Origin: Bradyrhizobium erythrophlei
GTDB taxonomy: Bacteria > Pseudomonadota > Alphaproteobacteria > Rhizobiales > Xanthobacteraceae
Assembly: GCF_900142985.1 (NCBI RefSeq)
Contig: NZ_LT670849.1
Location: forward strand, 1,240,001-1,304,000
Length of the DNA: 64,000 bases
Direction of reading: 5' to 3'
The notes beneath the pieces were generated by a model, which made no database searches, was not told the origin of the DNA, and saw nothing but the letters and a program-made list of their open reading frames with translations. The position numbers and the translations under genes are program-made. Shown here one piece after another: positions 1 through 7,580 of the stretch (within the stretch, counting starts at the first letter, position 1; the number at the start of each line of letters is the position of its first letter).

Positions 1-974
1 GACTCGGTAATGCCGCCGCCCGCGACTGCCGCGCCATCGGTCTTGATGGCAAGACCGATCCAGGCGCCGGCCACCAGGGGCTCCTGCCACAGGAACGTTT
101 GGGCCAGGAACGGCAGGATCAGGACTTCGACGACCGCGAAAACGACCACCAGCGAGGACACCAGGATCGGAACCGCCGGCCGCGCCCGGATCGCCCCGCC
201 GGTGGCGATCGAAGCCGCCACGCCGCAGATCGAAATGCCCGACGCCAGCGGCACCGACCATTCGCGGCTAAAACCGAACCATTTGCGCGCGACGTAATAG
301 ATCACCGCCCAATAGATCAGATAGGCCTCGACGATGGCGGCAGCGCCGCGCAACAGCAGCGAGGAGGCAAGATTGAGGCGTCCGGCCGCGGTGACGGCAA
401 CGGTGGCGCCGAGAATGACGATCGCGATCTTGATGTAGAGCTCGGGCCGGATCGCTTCCTTCAGCCATTCGGCAAAGCGCGGAAAGAAATTGGCGATCAC
501 GATGCCGGAAAGGAGCGCGACGATGAAGCCGCCTTCATTGGTGAGCTTGAGCGACCAATCGATGCCGAATTTCTGCTGTTCGGCCGGCGTCACCGCAGCG
601 ACATAGGCGTAGCTGCCGACGATCCAGCTCGCATAGGCGATGGCAAAGACGGCGGTGAATGCGACGGCGAATTTCCGCACGTCGGCGCCAAGCGTTGCAA
701 CACCGGCGCTCAACACGATCAACAGCGACGCGTAGGTCGCGATCAGGGCTCCGCCGCCGCCGAGCCAGGCATAGGACTTGGCAAAGGGGCCGAGCGCCCT
801 GGTGAGATCGGTATAGACCGAGGTGGTGACGGCCCAACCCAGAATGTCGGTTCCGCTGATGCTGACCAGCGCTGCGCCGAACACCAACAGACCGATGACG
901 ACGGCCAGCCAGTCCTCGGTCAATTGCGCCCGCAGCGTCAGCGGCTCGGATGCCTTGATTGCAATGTCCGACAT
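1..974 (-). CDS. YeiH-family (UPF0324) putative anion exporter, C-terminal end cut by the window
   Basis: From ATG 974 the minus strand stays open to the window edge, so about 324 N-terminal residues are visible and the C-terminus is missing. Hydrophobic segments alternate with short loops throughout, starting near residue 17, as expected for a polytopic inner-membrane protein. The visible end reads IKTDGAAVAGGGITE, a glycine-rich motif I associate with the YeiH/UPF0324 family of predicted sulfate or small-anion exporters. GGGGAATTGG lies just before ATG 974 as a ribosome site and decides the start over the out-of-frame ATG at 986. The substrate cannot be read from the sequence, and no sulfur-assimilation genes lie next to it in the window. 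Confidence 0.8.
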   Translation of the reverse strand, partial: MSDIAIKASEPLTLRAQLTEDWLAVVIGLLVFGAALVSISGTDILGWAVTTSVYTDLTRALGPFAKSYAWLGGGGALIATYASLLIVLSAGVATLGADVRKFAVAFTAVFAIAYASWIVGSYAYVAAVTPAEQQKFGIDWSLKLTNEGGFIVALLSGIVIANFFPRFAEWLKEAIRPELYIKIAIVILGATVAVTAAGRLNLASSLLLRGAAAIVEAYLIYWAVIYYVARKWFGFSREWSVPLASGISICGVAASIATGGAIRARPAVPILVSSLVVVFAVVEVLILPFLAQTFLWQEPLVAGAWIGLAIKTDGAAVAGGGITE

Positions 975-997
975 TCCAATTCCCCAAAATGATCAGG

Positions 998-1025
998 ATG
1001 GAGGGCTGAAAAGCCCTCCATTTTT
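998..1025. other. Perfect 10-bp hairpin with T-tract on the + side, in front of the YeiH-type gene
   Basis: ATGGAGGGCT (998-1007), loop GAAA, then AGCCCTCCAT (1012-1021) and TTTT on the + strand. The shape is that of an intrinsic terminator for + strand transcripts, yet no + gene ends here. On the minus strand the hairpin lies 24 nt upstream of ATG 974, so it would be in the 5' leader of the YeiH-type gene and downstream of the monooxygenase gene. It could block antisense transcription or act as a leader structure. Confidence 0.5.
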
Positions 1026-1192
1026 CATTGTTCAGGATGATGGCGCTGGTTTGTCCTGTCGAGGACTCGAGAAAAAAAGCGATGCCCGACCTGCTGGATT
1101 ACCGGCAAACGCCAGCTTTCTTCCAACGAAGCGAGGGAACTTAGGTCAATTTTCTGCCTGGCGTCAGCCGCCCGGCAGCGGAATTGGCCCCT

Positions 1193-2407
1193 TTATCCTG
1201 CCGCCGCCGGGGCCGGTTTTGGCGAGCCGACATTGAGGGCGAGCTTGCCGTAACGGTCGGTGAATTCAGCAGTGTCGATCTCTTCGAGCTTGAGGCTGCC
1301 TCGCATCACGCCCGCCTTCCAGGCGTCGTGCTCGGGATCATTCTGGAACTCCGGCATCACTTCCTCGGCGAACAGTTCAAGCGACTCGCAAATATGTTCA
1401 TGGCTGTTCTTGCCGGCCTGGTTGAGCAGGATGACCTGATCGATGTGGGAGGTGCGGAAGCGCCGCAGCTTTTTGCGGATTGTGTCCGGTGAGCCGATGA
1501 GACCGCTGCGAAGTGCGGCTTCCTGGGCTTCGCGGTTCTCGCGCTTCCATTTGTTGTATTCGTCCCACATGTTGACGGCGCCGGGCGCGGGACGCTGGCG
1601 GTCTTGCGACGCACCGTAAAAACGCAAGGCGAACTGAAAAAACGTGGCGCCGTCGGCGCGTAGCCGTGCTTCCTCGTCCGTTTTTGCGCACATGAAGAAC
1701 GACACCAGCGCCATGTTCGGATTGATCTCGTAGTCGGCGAGCTTCTTCAAGCGTTTCGTGATCGCGTTGTAATAAGCGTGCACCCAGGCATGCGCCGCGT
1801 CCGCGCTGACAAACTGAAAGCCGAGCGCGCCAAAGCCGCATTGGCCGGCGCGTTCGATGGTCGGCAGTTGCGAACAGGCCATCCATAACGGCGGATGCGG
1901 TTTCTGCACCGGCTTGGGCACCACGTTGCGCAGGGGAATGTCGAAATACTTGCCGTGGTGCTCGCTTCCGCCATCCCGAAACATCGGGAAGATCGCAGCG
2001 ACAGCCTCCTCGAACACCTCCTTCTTGGTCTCCATATCGCGGCTGAACGGCTCGAGCTCCGTAATGGAGGCGCTTTCGCCCATGCCGAATTCGCAGCGGC
2101 CACGGCTCAGGAGATCGAGCACGGCAATGCGCTCGGCCACGCGCGCGGGATGATTGGTGGTGAGCTGAAAGATGCCGTGGCCAAGCCGGATGTTTCTGGT
2201 GCGCTGGCTCGCAGCCGCGAGAAAGGACTCCGGCGACGGCGAGTGCGAATATTCTTCCAGGAAATGATGCTCCACGACCCAGGCGTGGTCGTAACCGAGA
2301 CGGTCGGCGGTCTCGAGCTGGGTGAGCGCATCCTGATAGAGCTTGAGCTCATCACCCGCCTGCCACGGACGCGGCAGTTGCAGCTCATAGAAGATGCCGA
2401 ACTTCAT
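1193..2407 (-). CDS. LLM-class flavin-dependent monooxygenase (bacterial-luciferase-like)
   Basis: A 404-residue member of the bacterial-luciferase-like superfamily: TIM-barrel, cytosolic enzymes that use reduced FMN or F420 to oxidise varied substrates. It opens MKFGIFYELQLP, a standard first strand. Near residues 45-48 the motif VVEHHF follows a DRLGYDHAW helix, as in luciferase relatives. GSPDTIRKKLRRF and SHIDQVILLNQAGK in the last third match the family's closing strands. The frame is open upstream to 2431, but GGGAGG lies 5 nt before ATG 2407, which decides the start. It is divergent from the helicase gene and may be co-oriented with the YeiH-type gene. The substrate is unknown. Confidence 0.85.
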   Translation of the reverse strand: MKFGIFYELQLPRPWQAGDELKLYQDALTQLETADRLGYDHAWVVEHHFLEEYSHSPSPESFLAAASQRTRNIRLGHGIFQLTTNHPARVAERIAVLDLLSRGRCEFGMGESASITELEPFSRDMETKKEVFEEAVAAIFPMFRDGGSEHHGKYFDIPLRNVVPKPVQKPHPPLWMACSQLPTIERAGQCGFGALGFQFVSADAAHAWVHAYYNAITKRLKKLADYEINPNMALVSFFMCAKTDEEARLRADGATFFQFALRFYGASQDRQRPAPGAVNMWDEYNKWKRENREAQEAALRSGLIGSPDTIRKKLRRFRTSHIDQVILLNQAGKNSHEHICESLELFAEEVMPEFQNDPEHDAWKAGVMRGSLKLEEIDTAEFTDRYGKLALNVGSPKPAPAAAG

Positions 2408-2571
2408 GATGCCTCCCGCAGCCAATTTCATCTTTTGGGGCAGTGTAGTGCGAGCAAAACCTTAGTCCAGCCGGGGGCTTATTCCGGGAAACGGAAGCGC
2501 CTTGCGCTACCGGCATGAATGGTTAGCTTTGGCCGTGCGCCTCGAATCGGCGCTCTCCCATCCGAGCCCTC

Positions 2572-3687
2572 ATGACCAGCTTCTCCCCGCATCAGGATGC
2601 CGCGCTCAAGGCCGTGGCGAAGTGGCTGAAGGCCAGGCCCGGCCGCAACGGAACACCGCCGGTGTTTCGCCTGTTCGGCTATGCCGGCACCGGCAAGACC
2701 ACGCTGGCCCGCCATATCGCCGAAGATGTCGATGGCGAGGTGAAATTTGCCGCCTTCACCGGCAAGGCGGCGCTGGTGATGCGCAACAAGGGCTGCGACA
2801 ACGCCTCCACCATTCACTCCCTGATCTACCGCGCCCGCGAATCCGGCGTCGAGCAGCCGAGCTTTGAGCTGTGGGACGATGCGCCGGCCTCGAAAGCGAA
2901 GCTGATCATCATCGACGAATGCTCGATGGTGGATGCCGAAATGGGGCGCGACCTGATGTCGTTCGATTGCCCGCTGCTGGTGCTTGGCGATCCCGCGCAA
3001 TTGCCGCCGATCCAGGGCGGCGGCTTCTTTACCGACACCACGCCCGACGCGATGCTGACCGAAGTGCACCGCCAGGCGCAGGACGATCCGATCGTGCGGA
3101 TGTCGATGGATATCCGGGAGGGGCGCGAACTCGAACTCGGGCGTTACGGCGAAAGCGAAATCATCTCCCGTGGCGACCTCGATCCAGACCGGGTGATGCA
3201 GGCCGATCAGGTGCTGGTCGGCCGCAACAACACGCGCCGCGCCTACAACACGCGGATGCGGCAGAAACAAAGCATCGAAGACCCCTTGCCGGTTGCCGGC
3301 GACAAGCTCGTGTGCCTGCGCAACAACCGCAAGAAAGGACTGTTCAATGGCGGCCTTTGGCGCGTGAAGTCACGCAACGCTTCAAGATCGAAGTCGCGCA
3401 TCGTCAGCCTGCGCCTCGCCCCCGACGAGGAGTTCAGCCACAAGGTCACGAAAGTTTCGGTCCGCTGCGACTGCTTCGAAGGCGGGGTCGAGCAGATCCC
3501 CTGGGAACAGCGCAAACCTTACGACGAATTCGACTACGGCTACGTGCTTACCGTGCACAAGTCGCAAGGTTCGCAATGGGATGACGTGGTGTTGTTCGAC
3601 GAAAGCTTTGCCTTCCAGGACAGCCGCGCCCGCTGGCTCTATACCGGGGTGACACGCGCCGCCAAACGGCTTTCGATCGTGGTGTGA
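2572..3687 (+). CDS. RecD/Dda-like superfamily 1 DNA helicase
   Basis: A 371-residue ATP-dependent helicase of the RecD2/Dda type. Motifs in order: Walker A GYAGTGKTT at residues 36-44, motif Ia AFTGKAA at 61-67, Walker B IIIDECSMVD at 112-121, motif III GDPAQLPPI at 139-147, a UvrD-like C-terminal motif VHKSQGSQWDDVV at 328-340 and motif VI LYTGVTRA at 356-363. It is much shorter than RecD2 (about 700 residues) and lacks the N-terminal region, matching stand-alone AAA_30/UvrD_C_2 helicases of Rhizobiales. It stands alone on the + strand with no recBC genes near. The family unwinds DNA 5' to 3'; the specific cellular role here is not known. Confidence 0.88.
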   Translation: MTSFSPHQDAALKAVAKWLKARPGRNGTPPVFRLFGYAGTGKTTLARHIAEDVDGEVKFAAFTGKAALVMRNKGCDNASTIHSLIYRARESGVEQPSFELWDDAPASKAKLIIIDECSMVDAEMGRDLMSFDCPLLVLGDPAQLPPIQGGGFFTDTTPDAMLTEVHRQAQDDPIVRMSMDIREGRELELGRYGESEIISRGDLDPDRVMQADQVLVGRNNTRRAYNTRMRQKQSIEDPLPVAGDKLVCLRNNRKKGLFNGGLWRVKSRNASRSKSRIVSLRLAPDEEFSHKVTKVSVRCDCFEGGVEQIPWEQRKPYDEFDYGYVLTVHKSQGSQWDDVVLFDESFAFQDSRARWLYTGVTRAAKRLSIVV

Positions 3688-3785
3688 GCCGTCCCGGGTT
3701 CGGCCAAAAGCCGCGCTTTTTCACGGACTCGTGTGCTTTTCGCGGTAACAGGCGGGCTTTTGCCCCGTATCTTAGACCGAGACCC

Positions 3786-3823
3786 CGGGCGCAAAGTCCC
3801 GTTTTGCGAACGGGCTACGCCCG
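3786..3823 (+). promoter_or_regulatory. Nested hairpin in the leader of msrA
   Basis: An outer stem CGGGCG (3786-3791) pairs with CGCCCG (3818-3823), enclosing an inner stem CCCGTT (3798-3803) that pairs with AACGGG (3809-3814). The structure ends 47 nt before the msrA start codon. It may be a leader structure of msrA or the end of the helicase transcript. There is no clean T-tract after it, so a terminator is less likely. I do not recognise it as a known riboswitch. Confidence 0.35.
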
Positions 3824-3870
3824 CCTTAAATTATCAGCCGAAACGACCAGGAAATCAGGAGCCAGCTCCC

Positions 3871-4590
3871 ATGACCCGCCGTCCTCTCAGCCGTTTTCCG
3901 ATATATGCCGCCGCCATCGGCCTCTTGGCGATTTCCGCCATCAACCTCACGCCTTCGCTTGCCGCCGAGGAAGCCGTGACGATTCCGCCACCGGCGGTCG
4001 ATGTCCAGAACGCGAGCGGTATCCAGACCGCGGTACTGGCCGGCGGTTGCTTCTGGGGCGTGCAAGGCGTGTTCCAGCACACCAAGGGTGTCGTCAATGC
4101 GGTGTCCGGCTATTCCGGAGGCATCAAGGCGAACGCCGATTATCACCTGGTCTCGACCGGCACGACCGGGCACGCCGAGTCCGTCGAGATCAAGTATGAC
4201 CCGAAGAAAATCAGCTACGGCAAGATTTTGCAGATCTTCTTTTCAGTGGTGCACGATCCGACGCAGCTGAACCGTCAGGGGCCGGATACCGGCACGCAAT
4301 ATCGCTCGGCGATCTTCACGACGTCAGACGAGCAGAAGAAGGTCGCGGACGCCTATATCGCGCAGCTCAACTCGGCCGGCGTCTACAAGAAGCCGATCGT
4401 GACCAAGGTCGGACCGCTGCAAGCCTTCTTCGCCGCGGAGGGTTATCATCAGGATTACCTGACGCTTCACCCTAGCCAACCCTATATTGCCTATAATGAC
4501 ATTCCCAAGGTCGAAAACCTGAAGAAGCTTTTCGCCGAGGACTATAGCGAGAAGCCCGCTTTGGTCAGTGATATCAAGGTCACTAACTAG
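3871..4590 (+). CDS. msrA: Peptide-methionine (S)-S-oxide reductase, exported form
   Basis: A 239-residue MsrA, which reduces the S-epimer of methionine sulfoxide in proteins. The motif AGGCFWGVQ places the catalytic cysteine at residue 60; GTQYRSAIF and the C-terminal AEGYHQDYL are further signature stretches. Residues 1-32 form a Sec signal peptide (two Arg, a hydrophobic core, then PSLAAEE), so the enzyme should act in the periplasm. AGGAG 10 nt before ATG 3871 supports this start over the upstream in-frame ATG at 3733. No second cysteine is present in the mature protein, so the usual resolving cysteine is missing. msrB follows 26 nt downstream and is probably co-transcribed. Confidence 0.93.
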   Translation: MTRRPLSRFPIYAAAIGLLAISAINLTPSLAAEEAVTIPPPAVDVQNASGIQTAVLAGGCFWGVQGVFQHTKGVVNAVSGYSGGIKANADYHLVSTGTTGHAESVEIKYDPKKISYGKILQIFFSVVHDPTQLNRQGPDTGTQYRSAIFTTSDEQKKVADAYIAQLNSAGVYKKPIVTKVGPLQAFFAAEGYHQDYLTLHPSQPYIAYNDIPKVENLKKLFAEDYSEKPALVSDIKVTN

Positions 4591-4616
4591 GAATCTCTCG
4601 CTGCAAAGGAGGTTTC

Positions 4617-5027
4617 ATGTCTGACGCCAAGACGACGACAAAGGTCGAAAAGAGCGAAGCCGAGTGGCGCAAGGAACTGACGCCGATGCAGTATGCGGTG
4701 CTGCGCGAGAAGGCGACCGAACGGCCGTTCTCCGGCGAATACGAGCATGAGCACCGGCCGGGCACCTATGTGTGTGCCGGCTGCGGACAAACGTTGTTCG
4801 AGTCCGATGCCAAGTTCGATTCCGGCTGCGGCTGGCCGAGCTTCACCCAGCCGGCGACCGAAAGCCATGTCGACGAGGAGCGTGACGCGAGCCACGGCAT
4901 GATCCGCACCGAAGTGCTGTGCTCGAGCTGCAACGGCCATCTCGGCCACGTGTTCGAGGACGGCCCGGGGCCAACCGGGTTGCGTTACTGCATCAATTCG
5001 GCGGCGCTAAAACTTCAGCCGAAATAA
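4617..5027 (+). CDS. msrB: Peptide-methionine (R)-S-oxide reductase
   Basis: A 136-residue MsrB of normal length. Two CxxC pairs, C53-C56 and C102-C105, form the structural zinc site. C125 in RYCINS is the catalytic residue and C71 in SGCGWPSF is in the place of the resolving cysteine. It reduces the R-epimer of methionine sulfoxide, complementing MsrA. There is no signal peptide, so it should stay in the cytoplasm, unlike its neighbour MsrA. A strong ribosome site AAGGAGG (4606-4612) precedes ATG 4617. An intrinsic terminator follows at 5060-5098, closing an msrA-msrB unit. Confidence 0.95.
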   Translation: MSDAKTTTKVEKSEAEWRKELTPMQYAVLREKATERPFSGEYEHEHRPGTYVCAGCGQTLFESDAKFDSGCGWPSFTQPATESHVDEERDASHGMIRTEVLCSSCNGHLGHVFEDGPGPTGLRYCINSAALKLQPK

Positions 5028-5059
5028 TTTTCTTGAGCTTGCCTCGAACGCCTTTCGCG

Positions 5060-5098
5060 CCCCGTGCGACCAAGAGCTGGTCGCGCGGGGTTTTTCTT
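5060..5098 (+). terminator. Intrinsic terminator after msrB
   Basis: CCCCGTGCGACCA (5060-5072) pairs over 13 bp with TGGTCGCGCGGGG (5078-5090), with one G-U wobble, around loop AGAGC. TTTTTCTTT follows at once. It ends 33-71 nt after the msrB stop codon. Confidence 0.9.
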
Positions 5099-5145
5099 TG
5101 GGCCTCCCGCCGGTCTCACGCGCACAGCCTCAAGGAAATATTCAG

Positions 5146-5520
5146 ATGCAAATTTCCAAACGTCTGCTGTTCGGCCTCACGGCAGCAGCCCTCATCATGG
5201 AGTGCCCAGTGATTCAGCCGGTTTTGGCGGCCGACAAGGTCTCCCTGTTCAAGATCATCACCGTCAAGGACGAGATCGTTATCGGGATCCCCGACGACGA
5301 ACTCGCGCAACTCGACGGAAAGGACGCCGGCGGCATCGCCAAGATGCTGATCGCGAAGGGCTCGATGAGCGTCTGGCAATATGCCGTGCATAAATCGGCT
5401 GCCGGCGACCTCGAACAGGCGCCGTTGCGCAAGATCGGCCTGATGGCCTCGGACTCGTTGCGGGTCGAGCCTTATGCGTCACCGCTGAAGGTGCTTCCGA
5501 TCGACGAGACCAGGAAATAA
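5146..5520 (+). CDS. Small secreted protein of unknown function
   Basis: 124 residues. The first 29 form a signal peptide: MQISKRLLFG, a hydrophobic stretch, then VLAAD as cleavage region. The mature part has no cysteine or recognisable domain. It contains ITVKDEIVIGIPDDELAQL and a C-terminal SDSLRVEPYASPLKVLPID, which suggest a small beta-rich fold. AAGGAAA 8 nt before ATG 5146 supports the start; an in-frame ATG at 5098 would overlap the msrB terminator. It begins 48 nt after that terminator and therefore probably has its own promoter. I do not recognise the family. Confidence 0.7.
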   Translation: MQISKRLLFGLTAAALIMECPVIQPVLAADKVSLFKIITVKDEIVIGIPDDELAQLDGKDAGGIAKMLIAKGSMSVWQYAVHKSAAGDLEQAPLRKIGLMASDSLRVEPYASPLKVLPIDETRK

Positions 5521-5548
5521 CCCCTCGACTCCGCTTGTCATCTCGCGA

Positions 5549-5624
5549 TTTCGGTTCCGGTTATGGAACCGAAAGGCAAGTGATACCGTTCTTCTTTATC
5601 CGACCGGCGGAATCCGTCCGCCGG
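5549..5624 (+). repeat. Two perfect short hairpins in a hairpin cluster
   Basis: TTTCGGTTCC (5549-5558) pairs with GGAACCGAAA (5565-5574), and CCGGCGGA (5604-5611) pairs with TCCGCCGG (5617-5624). Together with the composite element that follows at 5633-5799, the 290-bp gap holds four hairpins in a row and no gene. The first may terminate the secreted-protein transcript although no T-tract follows. Confidence 0.5.
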
Positions 5625-5632
5625 CGGGACGT

Positions 5633-5799
5633 CTAGTGTTTCGATTCCGAAGTTCGTAGCATTTTTCGGGGCCACGTTTCGAACTTCGGAATCGAAAGAA
5701 CACTAGAAAACCTACTATTTCTAGTGTGGCTTTTGGTTCAAAAGTCCGCATGACGAACTCGCGGCAGAAATGATGCGGACTTTTGAACCGCCACACTAG
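5633..5799 (+). repeat. Composite double-hairpin element, copy 1 (modules A and B)
   Basis: Module A (5633-5706) begins CTAGTG and ends CACTAG, with long arms built around CGATTCCGAAGTTCG and CGAACTTCGGAATCG. After a 14-nt AT-rich spacer, module B (5721-5799) runs from CTAGTGTGGC to GCCACACTAG, with inner arms GGTTCAAAAGTCCGC and GCGGACTTTTGAACC. Both modules carry small bulges on one arm (CTT in A, TTTT in B). The same A-spacer-B arrangement recurs at 13985 and 38246. It ends 14 nt before the DUF3309 start codon, so the leader or promoter of that gene must lie in or across it. I know no name for the family. Confidence 0.85.
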
Positions 5800-5813
5800 C
5801 TGGGAGGCGCGCC

Positions 5814-5978
5814 ATGTCGCTTGGAACGATCCTCATCATTCTCGTGATCCTTTACCTGCTTGGCGGCTGGAGCGGCCGAATCGGCGGGTACGGCTACGGC
5901 CTGGGCCACTCCGGAATGGGACTTGGCGGGGTAGTTTTGGTTGTATTGCTCGTGCTGTTGCTACTGGGCAAGCTCTAG
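5814..5978 (+). CDS. DUF3309 small membrane protein
   Basis: 54 residues, starting MSLGTILIILVILYLLGG, a hydrophobic helix, then a glycine/tyrosine-rich loop (GYGYGLGHSGMG) and a second hydrophobic helix GVVLVVLLVLLLLG. This matches the DUF3309 family common in Alphaproteobacteria, of unknown function and predicted to sit in the inner membrane. GGGAGG (5802-5807) lies 6 nt before ATG 5814. The composite repeat ends at 5799, so the ribosome site is almost touching it. Confidence 0.8.
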   Translation: MSLGTILIILVILYLLGGWSGRIGGYGYGLGHSGMGLGGVVLVVLLVLLLLGKL

Positions 5979-6203
5979 CGGCCATAAGTAGCTGTAAATA
6001 AAGATATTTTTAGTAGACTACGGGACCTCAGGACGGATTCATCATTCGTCCTGACAGGAGTCGCAATTCCTGCGGAGAGGCCTATATTAAGGTCTGTTCA
6101 CAACGGAAATGACGTGTGCCGGCGCCGCCTGATTTTTGCGCCCGTGCAATCTGTTCGCGACAAAGTTCGCGTTCTCACTAAAAAAGAACAGAGGTCCCCG
6201 ATC

Positions 6204-6497
6204 ATGGCTTTCAGCTTCAACACCGCCGCCGAACTATTTCCTGCCGCCATCCGCAAGAAAAAGCGCGCGGGCTTCGCCTATCGGCGATTTGGCACCGCGG
6301 CCGAAGCCGTTCGTTTCGCGATCGAGGAATTGCCGGCGGATTCGCTGAATGGCGCCTACTTGCAGGTCGATGAGGCCCGCTTCGACCAGATGGGCATTCG
6401 TTCGCTCTATGAGAGCAAGGATTTCCCGCTGCCGCGCACGCCCCGCGCGCCCCAGCCGGCTCCCACCGACGCCAAAACGGACGACAAGGCCGCCTAA
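6204..6497 (+). CDS. Conserved hypothetical protein, 97 residues
   Basis: MAFSFNTAAELFPAAI starts a soluble protein. A central segment (about residues 18-72) resembles a small alpha/beta unit: AGFAYRRFGTAAEAVRFAIEE, then GAYLQVDEARF. The tail is proline-rich and low-complexity (PRTPRAPQPAPTD). Upstream in-frame sequence to 6114 is less likely because GAGG lies about 10 nt before ATG 6204. I recognise the general type as a conserved small protein of Bradyrhizobium relatives, without a known function. It is followed by a convergent DUF4112 gene. Confidence 0.7.
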   Translation: MAFSFNTAAELFPAAIRKKKRAGFAYRRFGTAAEAVRFAIEELPADSLNGAYLQVDEARFDQMGIRSLYESKDFPLPRTPRAPQPAPTDAKTDDKAA

Positions 6498-6529
6498 GCC
6501 TTTCACGCACGTCGATGTGACAGCCGCGG

Positions 6530-7066
6530 CTAACGCGGCTGCTTGTCCAGCCAGCGCCTGAGCAGGCGCACGTTGCGCATATTGGCGCGAAACAGCACGT
6601 CAAATGCGTCGCCCGCCAGCGGCACCAATCCGACGACGCCGTCGACAGCGACGTTGCCGAGCATTCGCGCGGTGACATGCCACGGCGCGCCCAGCGCGCG
6701 CGCCTCGCGTACTAGCCACAGCGAGAACGCGGTGGCCAGCACGTCGCCGACGATCGGGATCAATCTGATAACGCCGTCAACGCCGTAGCGAATCTTCGTG
6801 CCCGGCAGCATGAAGGCGATGTCGAGCAGTTTCGCCAGCGCCTCAAACCTCGCGAGACGTTGCTCCTGCGTCAGATCGCCAAACGGATTGGCGCTGGAAT
6901 GGGCGAAGTCGAATTGGAATTGCCGAAACCCGCCGCGCAACGAGCTTTGCGGAATCTCGCGGCCTTCCTGATCGATCACGGGACCAGGTTTTGCCGCGCG
7001 GGATGACGCCCGCGCGGAACTAAAGCGCGCGTCTGGAGCGATGATTTCTTCGTTCGTCATGCCCAT
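6530..7066 (-). CDS. DUF4112 membrane-associated protein
   Basis: 178 residues. After a polar N-terminus of about 65 residues comes the DUF4112 core (about 70-175). It contains two similar repeats, YGVDGVIRLIPIVGD and VAVDGVVGLVPLAGD, each giving a hydrophobic hairpin, separated by a helix with REARALGAP. The family is widespread in bacteria, likely membrane-inserted, and of unknown function. The start could be ATG 7066 or the in-frame ATG 7060; neither has a clear ribosome site. It probably forms a unit with the co-oriented membrane-protein gene upstream at 7133-7561. Confidence 0.82.
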   Translation of the reverse strand: MGMTNEEIIAPDARFSSARASSRAAKPGPVIDQEGREIPQSSLRGGFRQFQFDFAHSSANPFGDLTQEQRLARFEALAKLLDIAFMLPGTKIRYGVDGVIRLIPIVGDVLATAFSLWLVREARALGAPWHVTARMLGNVAVDGVVGLVPLAGDAFDVLFRANMRNVRLLRRWLDKQPR

Positions 7067-7132
7067 CAGATGGGAACGCGCCAGATCAGCGCAAGTGCCA
7101 ATTTCAACGGGAGAACACCGGGATCAAAGCGG

Positions 7133-7561
7133 TCAGGAAGGCTGCGTCGCACTTACCGGAGGATCGGCGAAACGATGGGATAGCGCGGACGATACCGCGC
7201 CGGGAACGAAACCGACCAGGCCATAGAGAACGAATTGCAGCAGACCGCTGTCAGGTCCTCGCGACCCATAAAGCAATTCGGCCGAGGCAAACCCGATCAG
7301 GGCGACGATCACGACGCGCAGGGTTGGCCCAATTCGCCTGATATGCATGACGATATCATCGACGGCCCCCAACATCAGCGCCGGCAACAAGCCAAACAGG
7401 TAGGAGTACTGCAACGTTCTTGCGAACGTCGCGAACAACTGCTCCACCTCCGACGGACTCGGCGGATGGCTCCAGAATCCGGACATCACGGTGGTTGCGA
7501 GCAGAAGCAGAAACCCGCCGAGCAGCGGCCCAAGGACGCCAAAGATCACATAGCGTTTCAT
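7133..7561 (-). CDS. Small integral membrane protein of unknown function
   Basis: 142 residues with about four hydrophobic segments: residues 5-27, 50-66, 80-97 and 107-125. It ends in a short polar tail. The first segment MKRYVIFGVLGPLLGGF could be a signal anchor. It resembles the small inner-membrane proteins of Bradyrhizobium that I recall as DUF5413, but I hold that family name loosely. The stop lies 66 bp from the start of the DUF4112 gene on the same strand, and the gene begins 19 bp after the stop of the large protein gene at 7581-9179. All three may be one transcript. Confidence 0.7.
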   Translation of the reverse strand: MKRYVIFGVLGPLLGGFLLLLATTVMSGFWSHPPSPSEVEQLFATFARTLQYSYLFGLLPALMLGAVDDIVMHIRRIGPTLRVVIVALIGFASAELLYGSRGPDSGLLQFVLYGLVGFVPGAVSSALSHRFADPPVSATQPS

Positions 7562-7580
7562 CTAGCGCCCTCGCCCTCGA

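Noticed and set aside
998..1025. Terminator of the monooxygenase gene
   Set aside because: The T-tract is on the + strand side, while that gene is transcribed on the minus strand; kept only as an unexplained hairpin.
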